Source: Roseibium sp. MMSF_3544 (GTDB lineage: Bacteria > Pseudomonadota > Alphaproteobacteria > Rhizobiales > Stappiaceae). Taken from it: a stretch of DNA of 64,000 nt. The position numbers and the translations under genes are program-made. Under the pieces are notes generated by a model. The model searched no databases, was not told where the DNA came from, and worked only from the letters and a program-made list of their open reading frames with translations. The DNA is taken from assembly GCF_030732845.1 (NCBI RefSeq), contig NZ_JASHKA010000027.1:1-64000 (forward strand), in the 5' to 3' direction. Position 1 is the first letter of the stretch; each line of letters opens with the position of its first letter. Positions 16,187-24,846 of the stretch are shown here, piece after piece.

Positions 16187-18085
16187 TTAGCCGACGAGGC
16201 CACCGTCTTCACGCGTAACGGCGATAATCGCGGAGCGCGGAACGCTCTCACCGCCGCCCGGCCAGTGGCTGTTGCCGCGTTCGCCCGGGTGCTGAATGCC
16301 GACGAACATGGTCCGGCGGTCCGGGCTCCAGGTCAGACCGGTGATCTCGCACTCGTTCGGGCCGACCATGAAGCGGCGGATTTCACCGGTGACCGGGTCG
16401 CCCGCCAGCATCTGGTTGTTGCCCTGACCGGCAAAGTCGCCTTCGTTCTTGTAGTTGCCGTCGGTCTGGATCCAGACCAGACCGTTGGAGTCGAACTTCA
16501 GGCCATCCGGCGAGTTGAACATGTTGTCGGCGTTGACGTTCGAGGATCCGGCGTAGGCATCGGAATGCACGGTCGGATTACCTGCAAGGACGTAGAGGTC
16601 CCAGGTGAAACCCGGTGACGTGTGATCACCACCGTCCGGACGCCAACGTACGATCTGTCCGTAGTTGTTTTCCGCGCGCGGGTTCGGACCGTTGACAGAC
16701 GTGTCGTCACCGCCGGCGTTCGGCTTGACGCCACGGTTCTTGTTGTTGGTCAGGCAGCAATAGATCTCAGGTGCCTTCGGATTGGCTGCAATCCACTCTG
16801 GACGGTCCATCGTAGTGGCGCCGACAGCCGAACCGGCCTGACGGGTGTGGATGTGGATCTCGGATTGGTCCATGCCGGTGGTTTCCGGCGTCAGAGCAAC
16901 CCAGGTACCGGTGCCGTTGTCGCTGAACTTGCCGACATAAAGGACACCATCGGTCAACAGTTCATCTGTTGATGCGCCTGGTGCATAAACGCCGTTGGAA
17001 ACATAGCGGTAGACAAACTCACCGCGCTCATCGTCGCCCATATAGACAACAATACGGCCATCATTGTTGACGACAGCTTCGGCGTTCTCGTGCTTGAAGC
17101 GGCCGAGAGCAGTGCGTTTTTTCGGTGTCGACGTTGGATCGGTCGGATCGATTTCGACGACATAACCGGCACGGTTGGGCTCATTCGGATGCTTGGCAAC
17201 GTCGAAGCGCTCGTCGATCTCTGCCCAGCCATAACCCCAGTCTGTGGTGTTCACACCGTAACGCTTCATTCCCGGTGTAATGGACTTGGGATTGTCGTCC
17301 TTGACGTCTTCGCTGGACGAGAAATATCCGTTGAAGTTTTCTTCACAGGCGAGATAGGTGCCCCAAGGGGTTTTGCCGTTACCGCAGTTGTTCCAGGTTC
17401 CGAGCGACTTGGTGCCAGTCGGATCCGCATCCGTCTTCAGAAGGTCATTACCAGCCGCCGGACCAGTGATTTCCATTTCGGTATTTGGTGTGATGCGGCG
17501 GTTGTAAGGGCTGTCCTTCACCATTTGCCACTTGCCGTCGATCTTGGCGACCTCAACAACCGAAACACCATGAGCCATCATGCCCTTGGCAATTTCGTCA
17601 GCGCCCACGATGCGACCGTCTTCGGCACTCGGGGAAATGATGGCGCGGTTGGTGTATTCGTTGTTTACGACAAGAAGCATCTTGTCTTCATGCGGGAAGA
17701 CGTCCATGCCGTCGGTGTTGTCACCGAAGGCACGTTCCTGGCTTGCCGCCGTACCACGTGTCGCTTCGTCGAAATCCGGAGCATCCGACCACATCGGGTC
17801 GCCCCAGCGCATCATGACGTCGACCTTATAGCCTTCCGGAACGATGACGTCGTCGGCAGTGGAAGAACCGATCTGGTTGAACGAGAACCGGTTTGAAGCA
17901 GCGTCAGCGGAGGTGATGCTGCCGCCGAGAGCTGTAAAGCTGCCGAAGGCAAGGACGCCGCCCATAAATCCGCGGCGGCTGATGGCTGCTTCGACGATCC
18001 GATCGAAATCGTTTTCCTCCGGGCGCGGGTTCATCATTTCGTCGAATTCGTCGAACGAGAGCGTGTGCTTTTGGTTATCTTTCAT
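16187..18085 (-). CDS. phoX: PhoX-family (DUF839) alkaline phosphatase, Tat-exported
   Basis: A 632-residue PhoX-type phosphatase, a calcium/iron enzyme releasing phosphate from organic monoesters in the periplasm. A twin-arginine signal (ISRRGFMGG, RR at 37-38) follows a 35-residue N-terminal stretch rich in acidic residues. Family landmarks are GDPMWSDAPDFDEATRGT, NNEYTNRA, NNCGNGKTPWGTYLACEEN and a long beta-propeller-like body ending near GLTWSPDRRTMFVGIQHPGE. The ATG at 18085 has AGGGAA upstream. It has its own terminator and a Pho-box-like site upstream, suggesting PhoB control by phosphate starvation. Confidence 0.92.
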   Translation of the reverse strand: MKDNQKHTLSFDEFDEMMNPRPEENDFDRIVEAAISRRGFMGGVLAFGSFTALGGSITSADAASNRFSFNQIGSSTADDVIVPEGYKVDVMMRWGDPMWSDAPDFDEATRGTAASQERAFGDNTDGMDVFPHEDKMLLVVNNEYTNRAIISPSAEDGRIVGADEIAKGMMAHGVSVVEVAKIDGKWQMVKDSPYNRRITPNTEMEITGPAAGNDLLKTDADPTGTKSLGTWNNCGNGKTPWGTYLACEENFNGYFSSSEDVKDDNPKSITPGMKRYGVNTTDWGYGWAEIDERFDVAKHPNEPNRAGYVVEIDPTDPTSTPKKRTALGRFKHENAEAVVNNDGRIVVYMGDDERGEFVYRYVSNGVYAPGASTDELLTDGVLYVGKFSDNGTGTWVALTPETTGMDQSEIHIHTRQAGSAVGATTMDRPEWIAANPKAPEIYCCLTNNKNRGVKPNAGGDDTSVNGPNPRAENNYGQIVRWRPDGGDHTSPGFTWDLYVLAGNPTVHSDAYAGSSNVNADNMFNSPDGLKFDSNGLVWIQTDGNYKNEGDFAGQGNNQMLAGDPVTGEIRRFMVGPNECEITGLTWSPDRRTMFVGIQHPGERGNSHWPGGGESVPRSAIIAVTREDGGLVG

Positions 18086-18273
18086 GGAATTTCCCTGCTG
18101 GCTTATCAAGACAAAGACTAGCTTGCTTCTTCGAAAACGCTGCTGTCCTCCCGGACCCCGTCTAAAGCACACATGCTTTTCCAAGCGATTGAAAAACCAC
18201 GCCCCGCGCCTGTTCGGCAGGCGCAGCGTTTCTCAGATGTGTTCTGGTATAGCGTGTGTTTTTTTTAACTTTG

Positions 18274-18291
18274 ATGACGGATCGATGACGT
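18274..18291 (-). promoter_or_regulatory. Pho-box-like site upstream of phoX
   Basis: Read on the minus strand: ACGTCAT-CGAT-CCGTCAT, two 7-bp direct repeats with a 4-bp spacer, each 5/7 to the PhoB half-site CTGTCAT and with the right 11-bp period. A TATACC -10-like box follows 22 bp later. It lies about 190 bp before the phoX start in the 373-bp gene-free stretch 18086-18458, which holds nothing else I can identify. Confidence 0.55.
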
Positions 18292-18458
18292 TGTCAATGT
18301 TAAGAGATTTTTTTGCAGCCGCACGCATCGGGGTTCTCAAAAGGCGAGGGGTTAAAGCGGTAGAAGACGCTGCTGCCAGAACGTCATCAAGGCAGTTCTT
18401 TTTTCGAGATTTCGGCGTCTTCGGGCTCAGATATGGCCCTACATCATTCGAACGGGCT

Positions 18459-19253
18459 TTAACTGTCGAGGTTCGACAGACGGAGGGCTCCGAAGGCAGG
18501 CACAGACACTTCCAGCGCGTTGGGATTGATGCCGGCCACAAGGCCCAGAAAGTTTATTTCCAGACCTGTGCCACCGCCAAGGACAACGCCGAAATAACCT
18601 CCCAAAGTGGCGTAGAGAGCACCGTTCTTGCGGCGTCCGAACCATCTGCCGTCTTCTGGGAAATCCCGCCCGACTGCGGTGGTCGGAGTGGACGCGGCAA
18701 GCTCGGGGACCTGCCTGAGGACGCTGGCCACGAACGTGTTGGAGTTTGGCCCCGGCCAAATCTTGTAGTCGCCTCGTTCGCGCCAGCGGTAGTCCGCAAT
18801 GGCATTTTCCACCTGCGGCAAGAGTTTTTCTGCCTTGTCTCCGGTCAGCCGATAATTGATGACCGGTTTGTTGGAGTACCAGTGACCGTCCGCATCATAG
18901 GCGTTCTTGCGCACCGGGTTGCCCCAACCGACCACATCATAGCGATCGTACCGGGTCGCACCCACCGGTTTGAGCACCAGCCAGGAGTGGGTGGCGAATG
19001 CTCCTTTGAGACCGCCGGTGCGAGCTGTAAAGACGTAAATTTCGGCTTCATGCGCCGCGGGCGACTGGGGCAGAATGCCGGCGCTGGACCAGGTCGCATG
19101 GCGCCATCCGTCAGGCCTTTCCGTCAGGCTCCAAACGCCAAGGTGCAAAAGGGCAGGCAGGACGAAAACTGCCAAGAGGAATAGCACCAGCCGACGCCCA
19201 AAACGCAGCGTGAGCGAAAAGACAGGTCCGAAAGGTCGCTTGGCATTCATCAT
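18459..19253 (-). CDS. DUF3750 family protein
   Basis: A 264-residue protein with one N-terminal membrane anchor (RLVLFLLAVFVLPALLHLGVW) and a DUF3750 domain, recognisable from HSWLVLKPVGA, RYDVVGWGNPVRKNAYDADGHWYSN and KIWPGPNSNTFVA. The conserved His, Asn-Ser-Asn and Phe resemble NlpC/P60 or transglutaminase-like cysteine-hydrolase layouts (HSW at the N-side, N-x-F at the C-side), but no catalytic Cys is evident, so function is open. It is likely periplasmic and membrane-bound. Start ambiguous: two ATGs in tandem at 19253 and 19250, with no good ribosome site. Confidence 0.75.
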   Translation of the reverse strand: MMNAKRPFGPVFSLTLRFGRRLVLFLLAVFVLPALLHLGVWSLTERPDGWRHATWSSAGILPQSPAAHEAEIYVFTARTGGLKGAFATHSWLVLKPVGATRYDRYDVVGWGNPVRKNAYDADGHWYSNKPVINYRLTGDKAEKLLPQVENAIADYRWRERGDYKIWPGPNSNTFVASVLRQVPELAASTPTTAVGRDFPEDGRWFGRRKNGALYATLGGYFGVVLGGGTGLEINFLGLVAGINPNALEVSVPAFGALRLSNLDS

Positions 19254-19405
19254 CACACGCAGATGATGGCCTTGTTCCACGCATTTTCAAATAAACAATT
19301 CTTGTCTGGCTCAAGTTTTTCGTTGCGCGATGAGAACGCCGCTGCGCCGACGGTCTCAACTGTAACTGCGCAAGATCTTCGTCTTGATTTCCTGTGACCG
19401 CGTGG

Positions 19406-20041
19406 TCAGTTGCTTTGCAGGATAAACTCCGCCGCACTGCTTTCTGACGCCACAAGCTTTGCGTTTGGGAGATCGTTCTCGGCCAGTTTCTTGTGCTGGT
19501 CCTCCGGCGTCAGATCCTGCCAGCGATCCGCCAGACGCCTTTCAAGTTCCGCCATTGGAACATCGAGATAAACCGTTGTATCGAATAGCGGCAAAAGCCC
19601 TCTCCAGCGATCCTGATTCAGAAGCAGGTAGTTCCCTTCCACGATGAGGTGGCGTACGGATTGCTCAATGATCCGGGCGCTGTTGCGCGCAATTTCTATG
19701 TCGCGATCGAAGACCGGAACGGCAATTTCAGGATCTTCGTTTCGCTTCAACCGCTCCAGCATTTGCGTAAAGCCACCCACGTCGAATGTGTGGGGAGCAC
19801 CCTTTCGCGCACGCCAGCCCCTTGCGTTCAGGATCAGGTCATCAAAATGATAGCCGTCCATGGGAAAGACCGCGGCGCTGCCGGGGTCCGCTTCGTTCAG
19901 CATTTGCGCAAGCTTGTCCGCCAAGGTCGATTTGCCTGATCCCGGTGGACCGCACACGGCTGTTATACTTCGGCTTTCCGCTCCGCGCTTGGCAATGACG
20001 TCGGCGAGGTCCTTGAGTGTGGTTTGCGCAGATCCCGTCAC
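19406..20041 (-). CDS. P-loop nucleoside/sugar kinase-like protein (FrcK-like)
   Basis: A 211-residue kinase of the uridine-kinase/pantothenate-kinase superfamily. Walker A is GPPGSGKST at about residues 31-39; AVFPMDGYHFDDLIL carries the acidic Walker B-like Asp; VEGNYLLLNQDRW is the family's second core motif, and RRLADRWQDL the lid. In Sinorhizobium a similar gene, frcK, closes the frcBCA fructose importer operon. It overlaps the epimerase gene by 4 bp. It probably phosphorylates the imported or epimerised sugar. Confidence 0.8.
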   Translation of the reverse strand: MTGSAQTTLKDLADVIAKRGAESRSITAVCGPPGSGKSTLADKLAQMLNEADPGSAAVFPMDGYHFDDLILNARGWRARKGAPHTFDVGGFTQMLERLKRNEDPEIAVPVFDRDIEIARNSARIIEQSVRHLIVEGNYLLLNQDRWRGLLPLFDTTVYLDVPMAELERRLADRWQDLTPEDQHKKLAENDLPNAKLVASESSAAEFILQSN

Positions 20042-20892
20042 GACAGATCAAGCCCCGCCGCCTTTGCCCTGTCCGAGATAAAGGGCAGGCCAATGTCGAC
20101 AACGTCTTGCGGCCGGTCCGCTACGGGCCGCCAGACCGCGAGACCTGCGGCAATCTCGGGTGCGAGATAGACAAAACTCTCCAAAGTCATGGTTCCCTGA
20201 AAACTGACTTCCGAAAGACCCTTGAAGGTCGCATCCCAGTCGAGCGTGCCCCTGCCGGGCACCCCACGGTTTGATTCCGACAGGTGAACGTAACCCAGGT
20301 GCTCAACCGCATCGGCTAAACCTGCTTCCATGCCCGCTTCTTCGATGTTCATGTGATAGGTGTCCAGGTGGATAAAGACATTCTCCGCGCCGACGCGCTC
20401 GATGATTTCAGCTGTTTGCCGCGCGGTGTTGAGCAGATGTGTTTCGTAGCGGTTGCAGGGTTCAAGCCCGAGCCGCATGTTGAGATCGCGGGCCTTTTGC
20501 GCGACGCGCTCGACAAGCCGGCAGATAGCATCGCTTTCCTGCTCGGTAACCGGTGCGCCGCTGGTCTTGCCGATGGTGCCATAAGTGACGCCCGACAAGG
20601 AGCCGGCCCCGGCATCTCTGGCCACCTGCAGTGCAAAAGCCAGATACTCAACGGCCTCGGCAGGTCTTTGGACGATGTCGATCTCTGCCGGTAGTCCCAG
20701 CGAGCAGACGATCTCGACATTGTTGCGTTCTGCTGCCCGCCTGGTGCCAAGGCTGTCATAGTTTTTCGGGTCCAGAAGAGGCGTTTCGATAACCGTAACC
20801 CCGTGTGCGGTCAAAGGCGGCAGCAGTCTGTCCGCGTCACCCGGGTTCCAGAGCGGTGTGAAGGCAAGGCTGTGAAGTCCAAGGCGTGGCAT
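20038..20892 (-). CDS. D-tagatose/D-allulose 3-epimerase-family sugar isomerase
   Basis: A 284-residue TIM-barrel sugar epimerase. The metal and catalytic signature of the D-tagatose 3-epimerase/D-psicose 3-epimerase family is visible: LGLEPCNRYETH (Glu), HLDTYHMNIEE (Asp, His), VHLSESNRGVPGRG (His, Ser, Arg) and TLESF (second Glu). Such enzymes interconvert ketoses at C-3 with Mn or Co. Within this operon the likely role is entry of a rare ketose or aldose such as D-allulose or D-tagatose into fructose-type metabolism; L-ribulose 3-epimerase activity is equally possible. Confidence 0.85.
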   Translation of the reverse strand: MPRLGLHSLAFTPLWNPGDADRLLPPLTAHGVTVIETPLLDPKNYDSLGTRRAAERNNVEIVCSLGLPAEIDIVQRPAEAVEYLAFALQVARDAGAGSLSGVTYGTIGKTSGAPVTEQESDAICRLVERVAQKARDLNMRLGLEPCNRYETHLLNTARQTAEIIERVGAENVFIHLDTYHMNIEEAGMEAGLADAVEHLGYVHLSESNRGVPGRGTLDWDATFKGLSEVSFQGTMTLESFVYLAPEIAAGLAVWRPVADRPQDVVDIGLPFISDRAKAAGLDLS

Positions 20893-20901
20893 AGAGTTGT
20901 C

Positions 20902-21645
20902 CTATCCGTGTGCGCCGACAATATAGGAGACGACTTCGGCCATGTCGGTTTCGTCCCTTTTCAGATCGGCAATGACATTGCCGCGGCGAAGTACGACGAT
21001 CCGGCCACAGGCCTCGAAGACATCGTTCAGGCGATGGCTGATCAGGATCGTCGTGATGCCTTCATCGCGCATCTGGCGAATGAGGTTCAGAACGCTTTCC
21101 ACTTCGCGAACCGCGAGGGCCGCAGTCGGTTCGTCCATGATAACCAGCTTCGGCTTGAACGTCAGCGCGCGGGCAATGGCAATGGTCTGTTGCTGGCCCC
21201 CGGAGAGCATTCCGACCGGAATATCGATCGACGGGACATGAACGCCGAGACGGTCCACCATTTCCTGGGCTTCAAGGTCGATCCTGGATTTGTCAACGAA
21301 ACCGGGCAGCACGCCCAGGAAGCGCTTGGTCGGTTCTCTTCCCAGAAAGATGTTGTTGGCAACATCCTGTTGCGGCGCGAGCGCAAGGTCCTGATAGATC
21401 ATCTCGATACCGCTGGATCGCCGTTCACCGGGAGTTCTTGAAGTCACGTCCTCCCCGTTGAAGGTGATGCGGCCCTTGTCGGTGGTATAGACGCCCGTGA
21501 TTGTTTTCATGAGCGTTGATTTTCCGGCCCCGTTGTCACCAACAAGACCGATCACTTCGCCAGCGTCCACCGAAAGGTCCACTCCGTGGAGGACCTGGAC
21601 CGCGCCGAAGCTCTTCTCGACCCCGGAAAGCTCCAGAAGGCTCAT
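20902..21645 (-). CDS. Sugar ABC transporter ATP-binding protein
   Basis: A 247-residue single-domain ATPase (FrcA/XylG-N type). Walker A GDNGAGKST, Q-loop MIYQDLAL, signature LSGGQQQTIAIAR, Walker B LVIMDEPTAAL and switch His (ISHRL) are all present. Unlike RbsA/XylG it holds only one nucleotide-binding domain, as in the FrcBCA system. It powers the permease encoded just upstream, overlapping it by 4 bp; a 9-bp gap separates it from the epimerase gene. Confidence 0.92.
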   Translation of the reverse strand: MSLLELSGVEKSFGAVQVLHGVDLSVDAGEVIGLVGDNGAGKSTLMKTITGVYTTDKGRITFNGEDVTSRTPGERRSSGIEMIYQDLALAPQQDVANNIFLGREPTKRFLGVLPGFVDKSRIDLEAQEMVDRLGVHVPSIDIPVGMLSGGQQQTIAIARALTFKPKLVIMDEPTAALAVREVESVLNLIRQMRDEGITTILISHRLNDVFEACGRIVVLRRGNVIADLKRDETDMAEVVSYIVGAHG

Positions 21646-22613
21646 TGCAATGACCTCCCCCTGGTTCTTATCTGGTCGAGCCAGACGGCTGCGATCAAGA
21701 CGGCGCCGATTGCCATCTGCTGGTAGTAGGCCTGGACCGCCATCAGGTTTAACCCGTTCTGCAGCACGCCCATGATAAGCGCGCCGATCATCGTTCCTAG
21801 GATCGATCCCCGGCCGCCAAACAGATTTGTGCCGCCAATGATCGCAGCGGTTATGGCCAGGAGCTCGTAGTTCAGGCCGGCCGTCGGGTCACCGGTATTG
21901 ACCCGTGCTGTAAAGATCAGGCCGGCGATGCCTGCCATCAAACCGGAAATCGTATAGAGCAACATACGCTGACGCCGGATGTTTATCCCGGTCGCCCGTG
22001 CAGAATTCTCGTTGTCGCCGAGTGCGAGCGTGTGATGGCCGAACGGCGTGTGAGCCAGCACGTAGTGAGAGGCGAGTGCGACGAACAGCATGATGAATAC
22101 AGGGGTCGGGACGCCAAAAGGACGGGCCTGGCCCAGAAACAGGATTTCCTCAGGAAGTCCGTAGATCCCGCGTCCGCTGGAGATAATCAGCGCCAGCCCG
22201 CGCGCGATGCCAAGCATGCCGAGGGTGACGATAAACGCGGGCACATGGCCTCTGGTGATAATGAACCCGTTGACTGCACCGGCGGCAGCTCCGGCACCGA
22301 GCGATCCGATGATCGCGAAGTACCAGGGCAGTTCAAGCGTCACGACGAGGGCTGCCCCGGTTACCGACGCTAGCCCAAGTACGGACCCGAGCGACAAGTC
22401 GATGCCGGCGGAGCTGATGACGAAGGTCGCGCCGATCGCAAGAATGCCGAATGTCGCGCTCGCCAGAATGATGTTGAAGAAGTTGTTTGCGGTCAAAAAG
22501 ACCCGGACGCCTGACCCGGTCACAGGCGACAGGATTGCCATCACCACGACCAGCACGAGAAGCACAGCGAGCGACTCCGCGCGCACATGCGTTCTTTCAA
22601 GAAGTTTCAGCAT
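21642..22613 (-). CDS. Sugar ABC transporter permease (RbsC/FrcC type)
   Basis: A 323-residue membrane permease of the carbohydrate uptake-2 family with about ten hydrophobic helices. Family marks include ANNFFNI, GIDLSLGSVLGLASV, the EAA-like segment around HTLALGDNENSARATGINIRRQRMLLY and the C-terminal GGTNLFGGRGSILGTMIGALIMGVLQNGLNLM. It pairs with the binding protein encoded 76 bp upstream and the ATPase downstream. Confidence 0.93.
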   Translation of the reverse strand: MLKLLERTHVRAESLAVLLVLVVVMAILSPVTGSGVRVFLTANNFFNIILASATFGILAIGATFVISSAGIDLSLGSVLGLASVTGAALVVTLELPWYFAIIGSLGAGAAAGAVNGFIITRGHVPAFIVTLGMLGIARGLALIISSGRGIYGLPEEILFLGQARPFGVPTPVFIMLFVALASHYVLAHTPFGHHTLALGDNENSARATGINIRRQRMLLYTISGLMAGIAGLIFTARVNTGDPTAGLNYELLAITAAIIGGTNLFGGRGSILGTMIGALIMGVLQNGLNLMAVQAYYQQMAIGAVLIAAVWLDQIRTRGRSLQ

Positions 22614-22628
22614 TTGCCCACCCGGAAA

Positions 22629-22681
22629 ATGCGGGCCGGGGATACAACCAGATTTTTTGCTTTAAATCCCGAGGCCCGCAT
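22629..22681 (-). other. Hairpin between binding-protein and permease genes
   Basis: ATGCGGGCC (22629-22637) pairs with GGCCCGCAT (22673-22681), with further pairing GGGAT/ATCCC inside. Such hairpins after a binding-protein gene commonly stabilise its transcript so that the binding protein outnumbers the membrane parts. Confidence 0.6.
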
Positions 22682-22689
22682 TGTCGATG

Positions 22690-23637
22690 TTACTTGACGT
22701 ATTCGAGCATCGGGTCGGACCCGCTTTCAAGGACTTCCTGGGTCAGAACCATTGTCGGGACATAAACCCAGTCCGGCTGGTCGCCGCCAGCCTTGACCAT
22801 CTCGACGGCCTGTTTGCCGACCAGATAGGGAAGCTGCGCAACGGACGCATTCAGACGGCCTGCCTTGATCGACTTCACCGCATCGGAATTGCCGTCAACA
22901 CCGATCACCGTCACCTGGTCACCCTTGCCGGCGGCATAGACCGTTTCAACCGCGCCGAGCGCCATGCCGTCATTTGCTGCGAAAATGGCAACGAGTTCCG
23001 GATTGGAGGTCAGGATGTCGTTGGTGATGTTGGCTGCCTTGCCGCGGTCCCAGTCACCGGGAAGCGAGGCGACGATTTCAAGCCCGGGTGCCAATTCCGC
23101 GAGCTTTTCGGAAAAACCGTTCGCACGCTTTTGCCCGGTCACGTTGCCCGAAAGGCCTTCAATGACGAGCACCGGTCCTGTGGCATCCGCACCGACCTGG
23201 CTGACCAGCCATTCCGCGCCCTGTGCGCCGGCTGCAACGTTGTCGGAGCCGATCGAAAAGGCGATGTCTACGCCTGCATCCGTGGCGATCTTGTGGTCGA
23301 GATTGCCGTCGAGATCAACAACCGGGATGCCCATTTCCGTTGCTCTCTTCAGGCAGGGAAGAAGGATCGTTGAATTGATCGCAGCCGTGATCATGGCGTC
23401 CGGCTGGCGTTCCAGCATGGTGTTGCAGACATTGAGTTGCGGTTCGGCGGCCTGATCACTTTCTACGGCCTGGAGATAGTATTCGACACCAGCTTCGCTG
23501 GCACCGTCCCTGACGCCGAGTTCCATTGCGCCCCAGAATGGGTTCGACAGGGTTTTCATGAGAACACCATAGGTCTCAGCCTGTGCCGGAACGGCCAGCA
23601 GCGCCACAAGGGCGGTTACAGTCAACTGCTTGAACAT
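22690..23637 (-). CDS. Periplasmic sugar-binding protein (AlsB/RbsB type)
   Basis: A 315-residue periplasmic binding protein with a signal peptide ending PAQA. The mature start YGVLMKTLSNPFWGAMELG closely resembles the E. coli D-allose-binding protein start, and IPVVDLDGNLD, SDNVAAGAQGAEWL, LPGDWDRGKAANITNDIL and FAANDGMALGAVETV follow the same plan. D-allose, D-allulose or a related rare hexose is therefore the best guess for its ligand, in line with the epimerase downstream. GGAGG precedes the start. Confidence 0.88.
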   Translation of the reverse strand: MFKQLTVTALVALLAVPAQAETYGVLMKTLSNPFWGAMELGVRDGASEAGVEYYLQAVESDQAAEPQLNVCNTMLERQPDAMITAAINSTILLPCLKRATEMGIPVVDLDGNLDHKIATDAGVDIAFSIGSDNVAAGAQGAEWLVSQVGADATGPVLVIEGLSGNVTGQKRANGFSEKLAELAPGLEIVASLPGDWDRGKAANITNDILTSNPELVAIFAANDGMALGAVETVYAAGKGDQVTVIGVDGNSDAVKSIKAGRLNASVAQLPYLVGKQAVEMVKAGGDQPDWVYVPTMVLTQEVLESGSDPMLEYVK

Positions 23638-23729
23638 TTGCTTTCCTCCTCTATTCGTCTCTGTTTACCCGGCGCTTCTGCGTCACCTTCTCTTTATTCA
23701 CCGACCGCACTTGCGGAGGCGGCGTTCTG

Positions 23730-24773
23730 TTAACCGGCCTGGGTCTCGACGGAAGCGAGCGACTCCCGTGCTTCCAGCCGGCAATTGATGCGAATTGTCT
23801 CCGGCGCCGATGTGTCGCCTTCGATCCGTGCCAGAAGCCGTTCCCAGGCGACCTTGGCAATCTCCTCGATGGGTTGAACGATCGCGGCAACCGGCGGATG
23901 GACATGGGCCATCCAGGCACTGTCGTCGAAGCCAGCCAGAGCCATATCCTTGCCGAGAACGAAGCCGCGCTGCTGCAGCAGGCCATAGGCTGCGAGCGTC
24001 GCCGTGTTGAACAGGCAGAAAACGGCATCCGGCTTCGGGTTGTGGTCGAAATAAGCGTCAAGCGCCGCCCGGGCGCCCTCAATGCTGTCGCCCGTCGGCA
24101 GGTAATCGACCGTCACGGGTTGCTCATGTTCAGCAACGGCGTTGCGCACACCGTCCAGCCGCTCAGCGACATTGGCAATGCCATCGCCGAGATAGGCAAC
24201 GAGAATTCTGCTGTGCCCTGCTTCGAAGAGATGCCGCATGAGCAATGCGCAGGCCTCGGCATTGTTGACGCCGACACCATCTATTGCCGCGTTCTGAGGG
24301 ATACGGTCGAGAAAGACGAAAGGGGTCTCGCTTGCGCTGACAAGGTTGAGCGCGCGGGAGCTCAAGGAAGGGATCACGAAGACACCTGCTACGCGCCAGC
24401 CGACGAGTTCATCGATCTCCCGCGCCTCGGTTTCGGGATCCTCCCGGCTGGACGTTGCAACGATCCGGTAATTGGTGGTTTCGGCGCGTTGCTCAAGTTT
24501 CGCGACGAGCTCTGCGAAAAAGGGATTTTCAAAATTGGGGATCACCAGCCCGATGATCCGGCTCTGGCTGCGCCGGAGATTGGACGCCATGGTGTTGCGC
24601 CTGTAGCCCAGCTCATTGACCGCTTCCAAAACGGCACGTCCGATCGGATCGTCCAGCTTGCGCCTGCCGTTGATCACGTTTGACACGCATCCTGGCGAAA
24701 CGCCGGCCTTGCGCGCGACATCGCGAATGGACGGTCTCGATCCCGGCTGCCTTTTTGCGGCCTTTTCGGGCAT
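23730..24773 (-). CDS. LacI-family transcriptional regulator
   Basis: A 347-residue repressor. The N-terminal HTH and hinge read SIRDVARKAGVSPGCVSNVINGRRKLDD and LRRSQSRIIGLVIPN; the rest is a periplasmic-binding-protein-like effector domain (NFENPFFAELVAKLEQRAE ... LAGFDDSAWMAHVHPPVA). The chosen ATG at 24773 follows AAGGAGGAG; a TTG lies one codon before. The two LacI-type palindromes in the divergent promoter (24805-24831) suggest autoregulation and control of the divergent dehydrogenase; control of the sugar operon, whose first gene lies 92 bp downstream, is likely. Confidence 0.92.
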   Translation of the reverse strand: MPEKAAKRQPGSRPSIRDVARKAGVSPGCVSNVINGRRKLDDPIGRAVLEAVNELGYRRNTMASNLRRSQSRIIGLVIPNFENPFFAELVAKLEQRAETTNYRIVATSSREDPETEAREIDELVGWRVAGVFVIPSLSSRALNLVSASETPFVFLDRIPQNAAIDGVGVNNAEACALLMRHLFEAGHSRILVAYLGDGIANVAERLDGVRNAVAEHEQPVTVDYLPTGDSIEGARAALDAYFDHNPKPDAVFCLFNTATLAAYGLLQQRGFVLGKDMALAGFDDSAWMAHVHPPVAAIVQPIEEIAKVAWERLLARIEGDTSAPETIRINCRLEARESLASVETQAG

Positions 24774-24804
24774 CAATCATCTCCTCCTTGCACGAATGTT
24801 AGAA

Positions 24805-24831
24805 AAAACGTTTTATGTTGTAAATCGTTTT
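24805..24831. promoter_or_regulatory. Twin LacI-type operators
   Basis: AAAACGTTTT (24805-24814) is a perfect palindrome with central CG; AAATCGTTTT (24822-24831) is the same site with one change, centred 17 bp away. Both sit between the lacI-type gene and the dehydrogenase start, and central-CG palindromes are the hallmark of LacI-family sites. Confidence 0.75.
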
Positions 24832-24846
24832 TCGGGAGGAGCGGTG

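Noticed and set aside
17844-19184. 446-codon plus-strand open frame across the phoX promoter region
   Set aside because: Crosses the phoX start, the Pho-box spacer and the antisense of the DUF3750 gene; no ribosome site or domain.
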